Below, piece by piece: positions 22,292-33,200 of a stretch of 64,000 bases of DNA; the first letter of the stretch is position 1, and each line of letters starts with the position of its first letter. The notes beneath the pieces were generated by a model. The model ran no database searches and was not told the DNA's origin. It was given only the letters and a program-made list of their open reading frames with translations. The translations under genes and the position numbers were made by a program. The stretch comes from Branchiostoma floridae (taxonomy: Eukaryota; Chordata; Leptocardii; Amphioxiformes; Branchiostomatidae), in the NCBI RefSeq assembly GCF_000003815.2, contig NC_049981.1, positions 2,170,690 through 2,234,689 of the forward strand. The letters are read 5' to 3'.

Positions 22292-22845
22292 CTTTACAAC
22301 AGTCTTAAGCAGCAGTCTTTTGCAACAAACCTTCACAACAGACCTTTGCAACAGATCATTGCAACAAACCTTTGCAACAGACTTTTACAACAGACCCTTG
22401 CACAAACCTTTTTTACAGTACTTTGCAACAAGCTTAAGCCTTCACAACAGACCTTTGCAACAGACGTTTTCAACCTCTAGACGTTTTGCAGCAGCCTTTT
22501 TGCAACAGACTTATTGCAACAAACATTTGGCTTTGCAGCAGACTTTTGCGACAGGTCTTTTTTGCAACAGACCTTTGCATCAAACCTTTGAAACAGCACT
22601 CTGCAACAGCCTTTTCCAACAAAAATTTGAAACAGTACTTTGCAACAGACCTTTCCAACAAACCTTTGAAACAGTACTTTGCAACAGATCTTTGCGATAA
22701 ACCTTTGCAACAGACCTTTGTAAATTTTCTTTACAGAGTACCTTTGCAACGATTTTTTTCAACAGTCGATCATTTGCGACAGTCTTTTGCAACGGTCCTT
22801 TGCAGCAGTCCTTTCCAACAGACTTTTGCAATAGTCCTTCGGTAC
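22292..22845. repeat. 13-bp minisatellite, ~40 degenerate copies
   Basis: The unit CTTTGCAACAGAC appears with variants such as CTTTCCAACAAAC and TTTTGCAACAGT. Since 13 is not a multiple of three, all frames cycle through LQQTFATDLCNRS-like text. The overlapping open frames are an artefact of the repeat. Confidence 0.92.
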
Positions 22846-23226
22846 TTCTTATAGAAGAACTCTACTTCTTACTGAAGAACTGTATTCGTTCGAGACTGTA
22901 ATCCTCATATAGAAATTCTAAACAATACTAGTACCCTACGTATACACTGAAGGGCTGGTGTGAGTTATTTTTAACGAATTACGCTCAGCATTGACCGACG
23001 GTTAACGTTCAGTGTTGACCATCGGTGGTCACATACTGTACATACCTCCGTACCCTTTGAATCTACATCATTATATTCAAATAGTAAATTGAATCACGTA
23101 GCAACTTTTGTCTGCCTTATTGTCGAGTAACTTCCGTCCCTGGTCTGTAGGCGTAAGTTGTGCAGCTTTTCTGAAGCGTTTACTGACTTTATTACGTCGT
23201 AAAGACAATTAAGGCTCTATCAGAAG

Positions 23227-23383
23227 ATGATAATCTGTGGCATCATCAGCGCCATTCTCGGGCTCGTGTTGTACATAGTGGGGATAGCAACTAACGCTTG
23301 GATGTCGGTGGGATATCAAGAGTCCGGACTGTGGCGGGTGTGTGGGACGATCTTTGGAGTGACGCAGTGCGTACCTACGCTAG
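23227..23383 (+). CDS. claudin-like gene exon 1
   Basis: Starts at ATG; encodes TM1 and the GLW-C-C signature; ends CTA G|GTAAGT (phase 1). Confidence 0.85.
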
Positions 23384-26191
23384 GTAAGTTAGAGAGTAAA
23401 ACAGACAGTATAATATAATAAATTTGCATCTAATTATAACTTCCTTTAGACACGCCTGACCGTTGCAATGGCCGAGAGGGTAGAGTGTTCGAGTAGATCG
23501 TGAGTTCGATCCCCGGCCGAGTCATACCAAGACGGTACATGGTACATAAGAGTCACACCTGGTACATAGTATTATGCTTGTTGAACATATACCAATATAA
23601 TACCAGTGGACTATCTCGGCCCTGCTGTAGAGATTGCACAAAGTTTTGTGGTCAAACGACTTCTAAAACGGAGATGGGTGCCGCCCTTTAACTTTTACAA
23701 CCAAAGGTCTATATAGTAGAACTCAGCTTGATTTCCAAACAACAAGCTAGTGAAATGAAGAAAAAAAATGAGTTAACTGTGCTTTCATCGCCACTATCAT
23801 AATCTCCCAAAAGTTATTATAATAAGGCATGAATAGTAGAACTCAACCTTTCAGAGGCGCACAGATGGTTTTCTGAGACCGGACTGCAACTCGACTTACA
23901 AAACAATTGAAAGTAAAAATGCGTTAATTATAACTTTGCTTTAACCGCCAATGTCATTATCACATGAAAGTTATTTTAATAAATCTTGAACAGGCGCTAC
24001 ATGTATACAATGGAATAATCGCAGTTGCCAGGAAAAGAAGCAAAATGTTTTGTACCGTAAAAAGAAACCCAAACTGAGTTGAAACATTTTAGAAGGAAAT
24101 AACATTGTTGCCATGTGACAATGTCGTCCAGAATATTGCATTGCTAAGCCTTATTGACAAACTATTTGCATCACGAAGTCGCCCCAAGATTACTCAAAAG
24201 TTAGTGTCTTCTTGTGTGCCTTTCGTCACCTTGTTGTATTCATACAAATAAACTAAATCTACACACTGAAAAAGGGAAACTTCTGAATAAATGGGAAGCA
24301 TTCAACCAAATCTAGTTTTCGAATCGGAGTCGAAATACGCGTCGATTTAATTTTACCGTTATGCGTTGTTACCATGGCTGTGGTCAAGGTAGGGATTCAC
24401 GTACAGTTTGCGTTGCTATGTTAAGCGATTTTCTGTTTGCGTTCGTTTGTTGAAACAAGATAAATTGTACCCCCTACTGGCATGTGATGAGGGTCTACGT
24501 GAGGACTTGGCAACGGTAAATTTAGGAGAGCCGGCAACGCTTAACGATAGAATTTGGAGCGCCGATAACGCGTAATGGTAAATCTAAGATTGTCGGCAAC
24601 GCTTAACCTTAAATCTAAAAGGGTCGGTAACGCTTAACGAATAACTAAGATCGCATAACGGTAATTTTTTGATTTTCAAAATTTCCTTTGTGGACAATGT
24701 GGCACTGCACAAGTTAGTAAATTGTTTCAATAGTGCCATATACAAAGTACAGATAGAAGGTATTTTTCCTCCACGACCGAAGGTACCCATTTTACACCAG
24801 AGTGATGTGAGGAAGGCCGTGTAAAGTGCCTTTCCCCAAGGGCACAACGTCGGGGGTAAGGCGAGCATCAACTGGGTTCCGAGCCCAACACTCTGCCAGT
24901 TACGCCACACACGACACCATGAACGGTAAATTTGAGAGGACCGTAAGTTTTAGAGCATCGGCTCCAGGCAAGGGATTGACGATAGATTTAAGAGAACGCC
25001 GCATAGAAGCCTTTGTCTTTGAGATGAAATGCCTGCGAAAAATCCTCGGCATTTCTTACCTGCAACGCCGGACAAACAGGTCTGTACGCCATCAAGCAGA
25101 GGCAGCATGTGGCAAGCAAGAACCACTCCTGTCGACGGTCAAGCGCAGGAAGCTGAACTGGTTCGGCCACATATGCCGACACAACTCCCTCGCTAAAACC
25201 ACACTACAAGGCACAGTAGCAGGAGGGAGGAAACGAGGTAGGCCAAGGAAGACGTGGCTGGACAATATCAAGACATGGACTGGCCTAAGCACTGAACAGC
25301 TCATCAGAGGGCCGGGGCAGAGGACAGAGAGAGATGGGCACGGATTAGTGCTACCGGATGTCGTGGAGCCCCTACGACCACTGAGGTTACGGGCCGTGAG
25401 TGAGTGAGTGAAGTTAAGAGGGTTGTTGTTGTTGTTGTTGTTAACAGGTATCAGTCTGCTGCCTGGTGCTTTTAACGCAGCCCGGGCCTTCGCCGTGATC
25501 GGACTTGTGCTGCTCCTCCCCGGCATAGCTGTGGCCTGCTTCGCCGCCAAGAAGAACTCCGACAAAGGCAAAAGACTGGTGGGGAATGATCATTGCTGGA
25601 GGTGTGTATGAACATATGGCTTTTTTATATGATTATCTTATTACCCCCCCCACCCAATTACTAAATCACGTGACTGTATTCAGGTCAGGTTTCTATAGAA
25701 ACTGTTAAAGCAGTAAACAAATTGAAAAAGCTAGTTCTTTTATGTTTGCTGGCATGTGTATTTCCGCACATGTGCTTGTATACAAGGAGACTGAAATAAG
25801 AATTTAAGAAAGAAGTTGTAGTTTATCTCGACTTTTACTGTGCGGCCAGGTTTTTTCGCACACAAACTTTACCTAAACCAAAAAATGTAAATGCGACACT
25901 CACATACGGAATTTAATATACGCACAGGTGTGTACCCACTCATCTCGATAGGATCGTAAAATTTCTTAGTCATTCTGCACTTTCCTCTACTGTACAGGAA
26001 TATGCGGTGCCCTTGCTGGCGCCATCTACGCCGGATACGCCAAGTCGTACGCTATTGCACCTGGCGTGTCTGTCCCGTTTGGCTACTCCTTCTACATGAT
26101 CTGGGTGCAGGCGCTGTTCACGTGGGTGGGAGGCGGCGTCATCACCAATGCCGGGAGTAGTGACGTACAGGTGGATCCAGAAGGACAATAA
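23227..26191 (+). CDS. claudin/PMP22-like four-TM protein gene (3 exons, apparent frameshift)
   Basis: Exons 23227-23383, 25448-25601 and 25998-26191 have GT-AG boundaries and consistent phase 1 if one base in exon 2 is discounted, giving about 167 residues. TM1 is IICGIISAILGLVLYIVGIA. The first extracellular loop has the claudin signature (W, then GLW, C and C in ESGLWRVCGTIFGVTQC), followed by LLPGAFNAAR, like the family LPxxLxAAR before TM2. TM3 and TM4 fall in MIIAGGICGALAGA and GYSFYMIWVQALFTWVGGGV. Claudins form tight or septate-type junctions and relatives include PMP22/EMP proteins; the exact subfamily is not clear. The loop is shorter than in most claudins. The exon 2 frame breaks at a G4 run (25581-25584). 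The stop TAA lies inside an AATAAA at 26187-26192. Confidence 0.8.
23464..23705 (+). mobile_element. tRNA-derived SINE, family A (claudin-like intron 1)
   Basis: TGCAATGGCCGAGAGGGTAG (A box) and GTTCGATCCCCGGCCGAGTC (B box), then a body with ACCAGTGGACTA, GAGATTGCACAAAG and GGAGATGGGTGCCGCCC. Same family as 31088-31370 and 36159-36440. Confidence 0.88.
24530..24655. repeat. ~31-bp minisatellite
   Basis: About four copies of GTCGGCAACGCTTAAC followed by a variable AAATCTAA-like segment. Confidence 0.75.
24795..24912 (-). mobile_element. tRNA-derived SINE head, family B
   Basis: On minus: GTGTGGCGTAACTGGCAGAG (A box), a B-box-like GGCTCGGAACCC, then GTTGTGCCCTTGGGGAAAGG and CACTTTACACGG, the family B body. 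Confidence 0.75.
24985..25410 (+). mobile_element. LINE C-terminal fragment in claudin-like intron 2
   Basis: The frame encodes RRIEAFVFEMKCLRKILGIS, KRRKLNWFGHICRHNSLAK and GGRKRGRPRKTWLDNIKTW, a C-terminal region common in RTE-like and related LINE reverse-transcriptase proteins. It ends in (GAGT)n and (TTG)n tails about 30 bp before the exon 2 acceptor. No RT core is present. Confidence 0.8.
25448..25601 (+). CDS. claudin-like gene exon 2 (frameshifted)
   Basis: Acceptor TTAACAG|GT. Encodes ISLLPGAFNAAR and TM2 (FAVIGLVLLLPGIAVACFAA). After KRLVG the frame must shift by one base to reach MIIAGG and donor GGAG|GTGTGT. 154 bp; 153 would keep phase. Confidence 0.8.
25998..26191 (+). CDS. claudin-like gene exon 3
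   Basis: Acceptor CTGTACAG|GA. Encodes TM3/TM4 and the short tail SSDVQVDPEGQ, with TAA at 26189-26191. Confidence 0.85.
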
Positions 26192-26199
26192 ACTGTCTG

Positions 26200-26350
26200 T
26201 AAAAGGCGACAGTATAAACAGCTCCCTGTCCACGAGAGATTGTGTACATTTTGCTCAATGAATGCAGTGGAAAATGAAACACATTTTTTCAGTCAGTGTA
26301 CCCACTATAAAACCGAAAGAAATACATTATTTCAAACAGTTGCCACAATC
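26200..26350 (+). mobile_element. LINE C-terminal Cys-His fragment after the claudin-like stop
   Basis: The frame from about 26225 reads PVHERLCTFCSMNAVENETH then FFSQCTHYKTERNTLFQ, the same CxxC...H...C knuckle type as at 5650-6110. It begins within about 30 bp of the stop codon and would lie in the 3'UTR if transcription continues. Confidence 0.75.
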
Positions 26351-26602
26351 TAACCAAGCTTTTGCCACCTAAGAGATCACCTAAAGACTATATTTCTACT
26401 AAAAGCACAAAATCCCAACATCATACAGAACGTGGGACAGTTCATTAACCATTGCCTTCAAAGAAGAAGTCAAACCCGATAATAGTATTCATTGTATCAT
26501 ATAGTTGTTTAGACACTAGTTTTATATACCACAATGTTTACTTCTCTTAGTCCTTGAGCAATTAGCCCTCGGGCATTATTTTGCAAATAAACGTACAATA
26601 CA

Positions 26603-26960
26603 ATTCCGGACACTCTGATTCCGGAAAACTTGAATAATTTCAAAACAGATTGGCCAGCTGAATCAATATTTGTAGGACTGGTGTGATATATCAAAGGATA
26701 ATGAATATGTAAGTTGCAATTAGATGTCTCCACGAAGAAAGCCAATTCTGCAGAATTCTGTGAGCCAGAATTCTGGGAACCTGAGCCAGAATTCTGGGAC
26801 CCTGAGCCAGAATAGCACAGACTTATCTTCGTGGATACATCTAATTGCAACCTACATATTCATTATCCTTTGATATATCATACCTACAAATATTAATTCA
26901 GCTGGTCAATCTATTTTGAAATTATTTAAGTTTTCCGGAATTAGAGTGATTGTCCAGAAT
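26603..26960. mobile_element. foldback MITE with ~145-bp inverted arms
   Basis: The left arm from ATTCCGGACACTCTGATTCC and the right arm ending GAGTGATTGTCCAGAAT are inverted repeats that match through GGATAATGAATATGTA and TTGCAATTAGATGT. The centre holds about three copies of GAGCCAGAATTCTGGGA. Confidence 0.88.
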
Positions 26961-28225
26961 TATACTGTCGCCTGTTCTGTGCTCGGCCAATGGAGCATTC
27001 CCACAACAAGGGGATATCTTTAAAAACGGCCGTTTCAAAGTTATTCTACTTCACCAAATAGCTTCTAGTCTATTGACTTACTGTTGCAAATCTTAACAAT
27101 GGTCGAGACGACACTGTTTACTTTGGATGGGCCTTCACCTTTGACATATTACCCAGGATTCCTGTCGCTCGTACATGCGTGGTGAGCCCTGTGAAAGAGC
27201 TTATACATGTAGCATGCTTACAAATATTCTGTGAAAATTCGCCGAGGCAATACTGTAAGCAGTCAATAAATATGAAATAATAACACATAACTCAGTTCCA
27301 TCAGTTTAATTTCCACTCCACGCTTTGATTGATATGCATAGATCAGTTCAGTAAAACAATATTTGTAATTTACCACAAACATATAATTGTTTTCCGAATA
27401 TGCACCTAGCAAAATAGGCTGTAAGCTAGCCTTCACTATCCATACACTAGTAATAGCCTTCATTTAAATGTTGTCATTTTTTGATGACTTTATCGCCTTT
27501 GAAGTGAGCTATTCATTAAAATATATGGTGTTTTCAAGACCTTATTAAGAGTGTCTTGCATACCTGGATGTCTGAAGTGTGCAATACTTGGAAATCTGAA
27601 TTGTTGATGTTGCATGAAACACTTCTTTGTGTTTATTTTCTCAGCATCCTTCCGACTAAAAATTGCCTTAAATATATGTAAAGATCTGGTTACTTTTCTC
27701 ATTCTTCTTATACACGTATGCATGGTTAAGTAGTGTACAAAATACATTCCCTCACATCCCTGTAATTTTGATAGCATTCAATATCAGCTGCACAAGACAA
27801 ATTCCATCTAGACTTCTCATTTTTTCCCTTTTAGTCATTAACAAAGGATCCGTGAATAGTTGGTAAATGACTGTTAAAAAACAGTATTTCCACACAACTG
27901 ACTGATTCTACCTCGCACTGCAGCAAGGTGCTGCTGCTGCAGTACTCCAAACTGCAGCTAGGTGTCTATGCTGAAGAATGCTGTACCCAAACTTGGGATA
28001 CCAACGCGTGTTAGGACAGCATTCTTTTGGAAATAAAAAATTAATGCAGTTTTTACACATACTACATTTTTATGATATACATGTAAAATAATGTAACATG
28101 AAACTATGAGTACATAGCTGTCACAGCTTGTATTCACAAAAGAAAACCAATATATTACACCCAACAAACAAAACTAATGAAAATCTACATAAAATAACAC
28201 GCACAGCATGGACTGGATGTCAGAA
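26961..28225. other. non-coding stretch between the two genes
   Basis: AT-rich; no exon or repeat supported. Confidence 0.4.
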
Positions 28226-28372
28226 ACACCTGCTCAGCTCCAATTATACAGCTGAAATACCTGTACAGCTAGGATTTTACAGCTGAAACACCTGCATAGC
28301 TCCCATAATACAGCTGAAATACCGGCACAGCTCTAATTTTACAGATAAAACATCTGCACAGCTCCAATTTTA
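28226..28372. repeat. ~32-bp minisatellite
   Basis: Five copies of a unit with CACCTGCACAGCTCCAATTT then TACAGCTGAAA. Confidence 0.88.
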
Positions 28373-28466
28373 CCTGCACCTCATTCAGTCCTTCCATCTC
28401 CCTGCCTAAACAAGTTAGACTAACAGGTAAACAATACCAAGTAACATGGTTTCCTAAAGGAATATA

Positions 28467-28667
28467 CTGTAAATGCAGAAATGTTCGCAGTAGATTAATG
28501 TTTGCGGATTTCTCAGTGACCACTTCACCATGAACATAAAACCACCGTTTTTCTATTATGGTATTAGACTGCAGTCTATGGTGTTACCGCGAAATTAAAA
28601 CCACTGCGAAAAGTCCTTTCCCCGCTAACGCGAAATTAAATCCCCGCGAACTTAAATGCATTTACAG
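28467..28667. mobile_element. MITE with TIR CTGTAAATGC, TA target
   Basis: Starts CTGTAAATGCAGAAATGTTC, ends AACTTAAATGCATTTACAG, and both ends are flanked by TA (28465-28466, 28668-28669). The interior has paired GCGAAATTAAA-type motifs. A second copy is at 45062-45269. TA target and TIR fit the Tc1/mariner superfamily. Confidence 0.85.
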
Positions 28668-29509
28668 TACTTCTAAAATAATGAAAAGGAAATTTCAAAA
28701 CCAACCAACCGATCTTAACAGTCACCACTTAAATACAGAAGATATCATCATAGTTTATGTTGAGCACAAATAAATATAATATTATATAGCTTTGTGCTAT
28801 TGTCTTCTTGACAGTCAAGATAAATACAATTTGCTATTTGCATGTAAACAGACATCCATAAAAGCAGCAATCGATACCTGAAATAGCTGTAAAGGAGATA
28901 TGTAATGGGATTTCTGTGTAATATCATATTTTCCATGCACCATAATTGCATTGAAAAAGTCTCCATTGTAAAGAAAAGAATTTTACATCACTCATGAACT
29001 AAGAACACCTCAGGCTTATAGGGCAAAAGACATAGTACTGACTACTAAGTATCACCTTTGGCATCAGGGTTAGGAGTGAAAGGTCAAAAGTCAAGGGTCA
29101 ACAGTAAAGATTCAACGTTTCTGTCAGGTCAAAGGTCAGATACTAATCTAAAAAGGATTGAATAGATAAGTATAAGTTTTTTTTTCAGTTTTCCTGGTGT
29201 GAAGTTCTGAAACAGTACCGTAAATTTTCAAATTTTTGCAGCATCCTTATTTTCCCTCTTAATTTTTGCAGTGCCTCTCAACAAGCTAATCTGGACACAG
29301 GGAATAAGTTTTTCCGTGCTACAGTGCTACAGTGCTACACCGCAAAGTGAAAACTTCCTTTCCACTCCTTCCTCAAAATTGTCCCCATGAAAATTAATAG
29401 GTCTTCAGAATATGACATCATAGTTCAAGGGTCAGATACCGGTGTGAAGTGGGTACATGATATTTGGTTCGAAGGTTTTTAGCAGCGAGGGTTGCCTCCC
29501 AACCGGCGC
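28668..29509. other. downstream flank of the 15-exon gene
   Basis: No exon recognised. No clear minus-strand AATAAA close to the stop was found, so the 3'UTR end is undefined. Confidence 0.4.
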
Positions 29510-29628
29510 TCATGTCTGCGTTCCGTACGGCACGTCCTGCAGGCGGTACTTCCACAGGAACCAGCCAACGCCCATTCCGATTATAGCACCAAGCAACACC
29601 GTTCCTATGGCAACCCCCGCCACAGTTC
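29510..29628 (-). CDS. LolA-like gene exon 15 (TM and tail)
   Basis: Residues 621-659: TVAGVAIGTVLLGAIIGMGV GWFL is the TM, followed by WKYRLQDVPYGTQT and TGA at 29512-29510. Confidence 0.9.
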
Positions 29629-30210
29629 CTGCCAAGGAAACGAGAGTTACATTTGCTTTGTTTCATTATAATTTCATTTATCTATTTATCACCTTCACTA
29701 AGAAGTAGGGGTGGGTACCAGTACAGTGTACCGGTACAGAACCATTATTCTCTTGTTCAACCAGGGACAGTCCGGAAATAACGGACCTGAAAAAAATCAG
29801 TAGACTGGATGTTGGACCGATTAGATAATAAACAGATTATACCGGTACCACGATGGCAGGCATTCACATGTTTTGAGGCTTGTTGGTTCAAGAAACTAGC
29901 AAAAGACACGTAGAGAAGAGTCATTTTTATCAAGTTTCTACATTTACTTGGTCTAATTTAACAGAGGCAGGTTAGCATTCAATTTGTTTATGTGAAGATA
30001 GGATACTCCACCAAACAGTTTCCTTTGTAGCAAAATAGGCCTTTGTTCTGAGTATTGCCCATTCACCCACAATTAGGTCCAGGTTCAGGTCCGGACCTGG
30101 ACCTGATCCTCTAGACCTGGTCCGGAACTGGACCTGATCCTCTAGACCTGGACCATTCCGGTACCTTAACTTTCGGTACCGTTACCCACACCTAGTGTGT
30201 GTGTGTGTTT

Positions 30211-30241
<31 letters not shown>

Positions 30242-33200
30242 CATGTGTAGATGTGAAGTTCCTTGTAAGACGTCTTACCTGGTTGGTAGGTGTTGGAAGG
30301 TTTGTTCCTCTCCATGATGAAGCTAATGAGGTCCTTGTTCGTCTCCAGCGTACCTGGCAAGGCGGTCAGGTAAACTTCCTGGGAAAACATAGGTAAAAAC
30401 CGGCATTAATCAGCCAATCAATCAATCATTGACAACCAATCAATCAATCATCAGGGGAATCAAACTCTCCTGGAAAAATTCTGTACAAAAGGTCACCAAT
30501 TAATCAATTCCACAATCAATTTATGAATCATCTGTGAGCATCAATTGTAACTACAGGTAGTAAGAAAGATGTACATGTACTAGTGGTCCTGGGTTCGAAT
30601 CCTCTGACGTGCCCCGTTGACATTGTGCCCTTAATTGGGAAAGGTGGTTATGGACCCTAGGACAGGACGTTAAATGGAAATTCCACAGCCACACCTCGAG
30701 CACCTCAAAGAACCCAGCACACTTATCAAAAACAGTAGGATTCCATCCCAGTCTGAATGTCTAATATAGGTCTGTATGCCCAGCTTGTATAATCTTCAGT
30801 TCAAACCTGGTATGTGACGCCATGAGGTGGTTTACTGGTATACAATACAAACAAACAAACAAACCTGTCCACGTGAGGGATCTGGGGTGAACTTAACGAC
30901 CATCGTGTTTCCGTCCACGCGGTTCTTGAAGTCGTTGAAGGCTGCGTCGAGCGTTTTTTGTGGCTGCATCTCCACACTGTCACCCTGCACATCGGGATGG
31001 GCCAGTAGAGTCGCCCCCACCCACAGGGGACCGTCTGTCGGAGTGTGCTGAAAAAAACAATACATCGTGGTGTCAAATTCAAGTCCAAGTCAAACCTTCC
31101 CGCGCCTGATGGCGCATAGGGTGGCACCCATCTCCATTTCAGTAACCCTGGGCCACACATCTTTGTGCAATCACTACAGCAGGGGGCTAGACCACTGGTA
31201 GTGGTGTGTGTTCAACTTCCTTCCATACTATTTCCCAAATGCTGAGTGCTAGGCAGAGAAAGCAGCATGCACTATTTTTAAAGTCTTTGGTATGACTCAG
31301 CCGGGGATTGAACTCACGACCTACTGAATGCAAGGTGAACACTTTACCCACTCGGACCTTACACCAGTGGCGCATATCGACACTGATATCAGTGTAGCGT
31401 AATGGCGTAATGACAGTATTTGGGCCAAACCCTCCCTAGAAATGTTCTGGGTTTGAATTTCCTGACAAGCTTGTTGATGTTGTATACTTGGGAAAGGCAC
31501 TTCACACAACGTTCCTCACTTCACTCGAGTGAGAATGATATGAGTACCTAACTGTGGTTAGGGACGTCCCCCAAGATAGGACGCTAAATAAAGGTCCTGA
31601 GTGTGAAGACAGCCACACCTCAAGCACGTAAAAGAACCCACAACACTTATTGAAAACAGAAAAGAGTAGGGGTCCCTCCTGGTGAAAAAATAAATCTTCC
31701 TAGATATGCTGCTAATTGTATTCTTCAATTCAAACCTGGTGTGTTAAACCATAAGGAGTCTTATCGTGTATGCAAAACAAACAATTCAAAGGGGTCTAAT
31801 ATGATGTTTCCTTGCTTATTTCAGAATTTTATAAAAAGCTAGTGAAAGTGTAGACCTACAAATGCATCCCGCCCCTACATAAAATGAAAGTGAAAATGTG
31901 GACCTACCTTACCTTCTATTTTACCTTTCATTTTTGGTAGTGTACTGAGGCATCTTAAGTTACAATCTACAAACTTTACAATCTTTAAAGTTTACGTATG
32001 GACCTACCACAAAAAATCTACGAAACAGAAAGTGAAAGTGTGGACTTACCCAGACGTTGGTAACCCGTAGTGGGTGTATCCCAGCAGCCTTTGCCACTGC
32101 GGACTGTACGCTGCGGTAGAAACGGTACTTGTCTCCCCTGATTAGGTCGTTATACAGATCTGTAAAGAGAGCAGCCACCTTATATCATATGAGACTCAGT
32201 ACAGTTTTGATATTGACTGACTTTGACTTTATACAGATCCACAATTAGCTTAAAGGCAACCTTAGCAATATTACAGCAATATTACAGTGGAAAAACTCTG
32301 AATAAGGCAATCTGCATGATATTGAGATCTACTGCACTGTATTCTCACATTTACATCATCATTTCATACTTTGAGCGGTTAAAAATGGCCCAGAGACAAG
32401 TTGCACGAGGATATTCCTTATTATTGTACCCCCCAAAAATAAGGACTTGATCTAGAATCCTTGTGCAACTCGTTCCCGCGCCGTTTTTAACGGCTCAATT
32501 TATGAAATAATGATGTAAATGTGCTAAAATAGTGCATTAGATGTCAATATTATACAGACTGCCTTATTCAGAATATTTCCACTTTTAACAATGTAATATT
32601 GCTTAGGTTGCCTTTAACAATATACAAGTTTTGATATAATATGACCGTTGTTAGAAAACACTCTGTTTGATGATGATGACAACGTAAGTTCTTGGAGCCT
32701 TAAAACTCTTGTCCTGCTGAGCCCGTTTATATACGGGATGGAAATATTTAACCCTTGCCATGCTGAGCTGTATTGTTATGAGTTGTTGTTGTTGTTGTCC
32801 TCGTTTAACGTCTATTATTTCGCTAGACGTGGCCTCTTGGTGCTGAGTAACACATGGTTCACTTTTGAGTCAATAGTCTCTCTTGGTATTTAACTCTTGG
32901 TTCCTTGTGCTTGAGAGTTGTTGGAGGAGTTTCTAGGAGAGTACGTCGAAACGGTGTGTACTCTCAATGTACTGGGAGAAGGCCATGTACATGCATCTGT
33001 TTGTTGATTCCTTCTCAAAGGTCTTCTCTCATTCCAGCCAGCATGGTGATGTCCGTGTCTCTGCTGTGTTGTATGTCTCATATATGTTCTCCACTTCTAG
33101 GGGGTATTTCTCATGTAAAAGTTGCATACCACTGCAAAGCCCATCGAATGGGGGAGTAAATCTGCAGCAGCAGCACAGAACAGGTCAAGTTTTACTGATC

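Noticed and set aside
22253..22854. Several overlapping long ORFs on both strands rich in LQQTF or CNRSLQ
   Set aside because: They are produced by the 13-bp repeat cycling through frames.
23464..23540. Possible tRNA gene with A and B boxes
   Set aside because: The tRNA-like head continues into a body shared with copies at 31 and 36 kb, so it is a SINE.
25092..25571. 159-codon minus ORF
   Set aside because: It is a shadow of the LINE fragment and claudin-like exon 2 on the plus strand.
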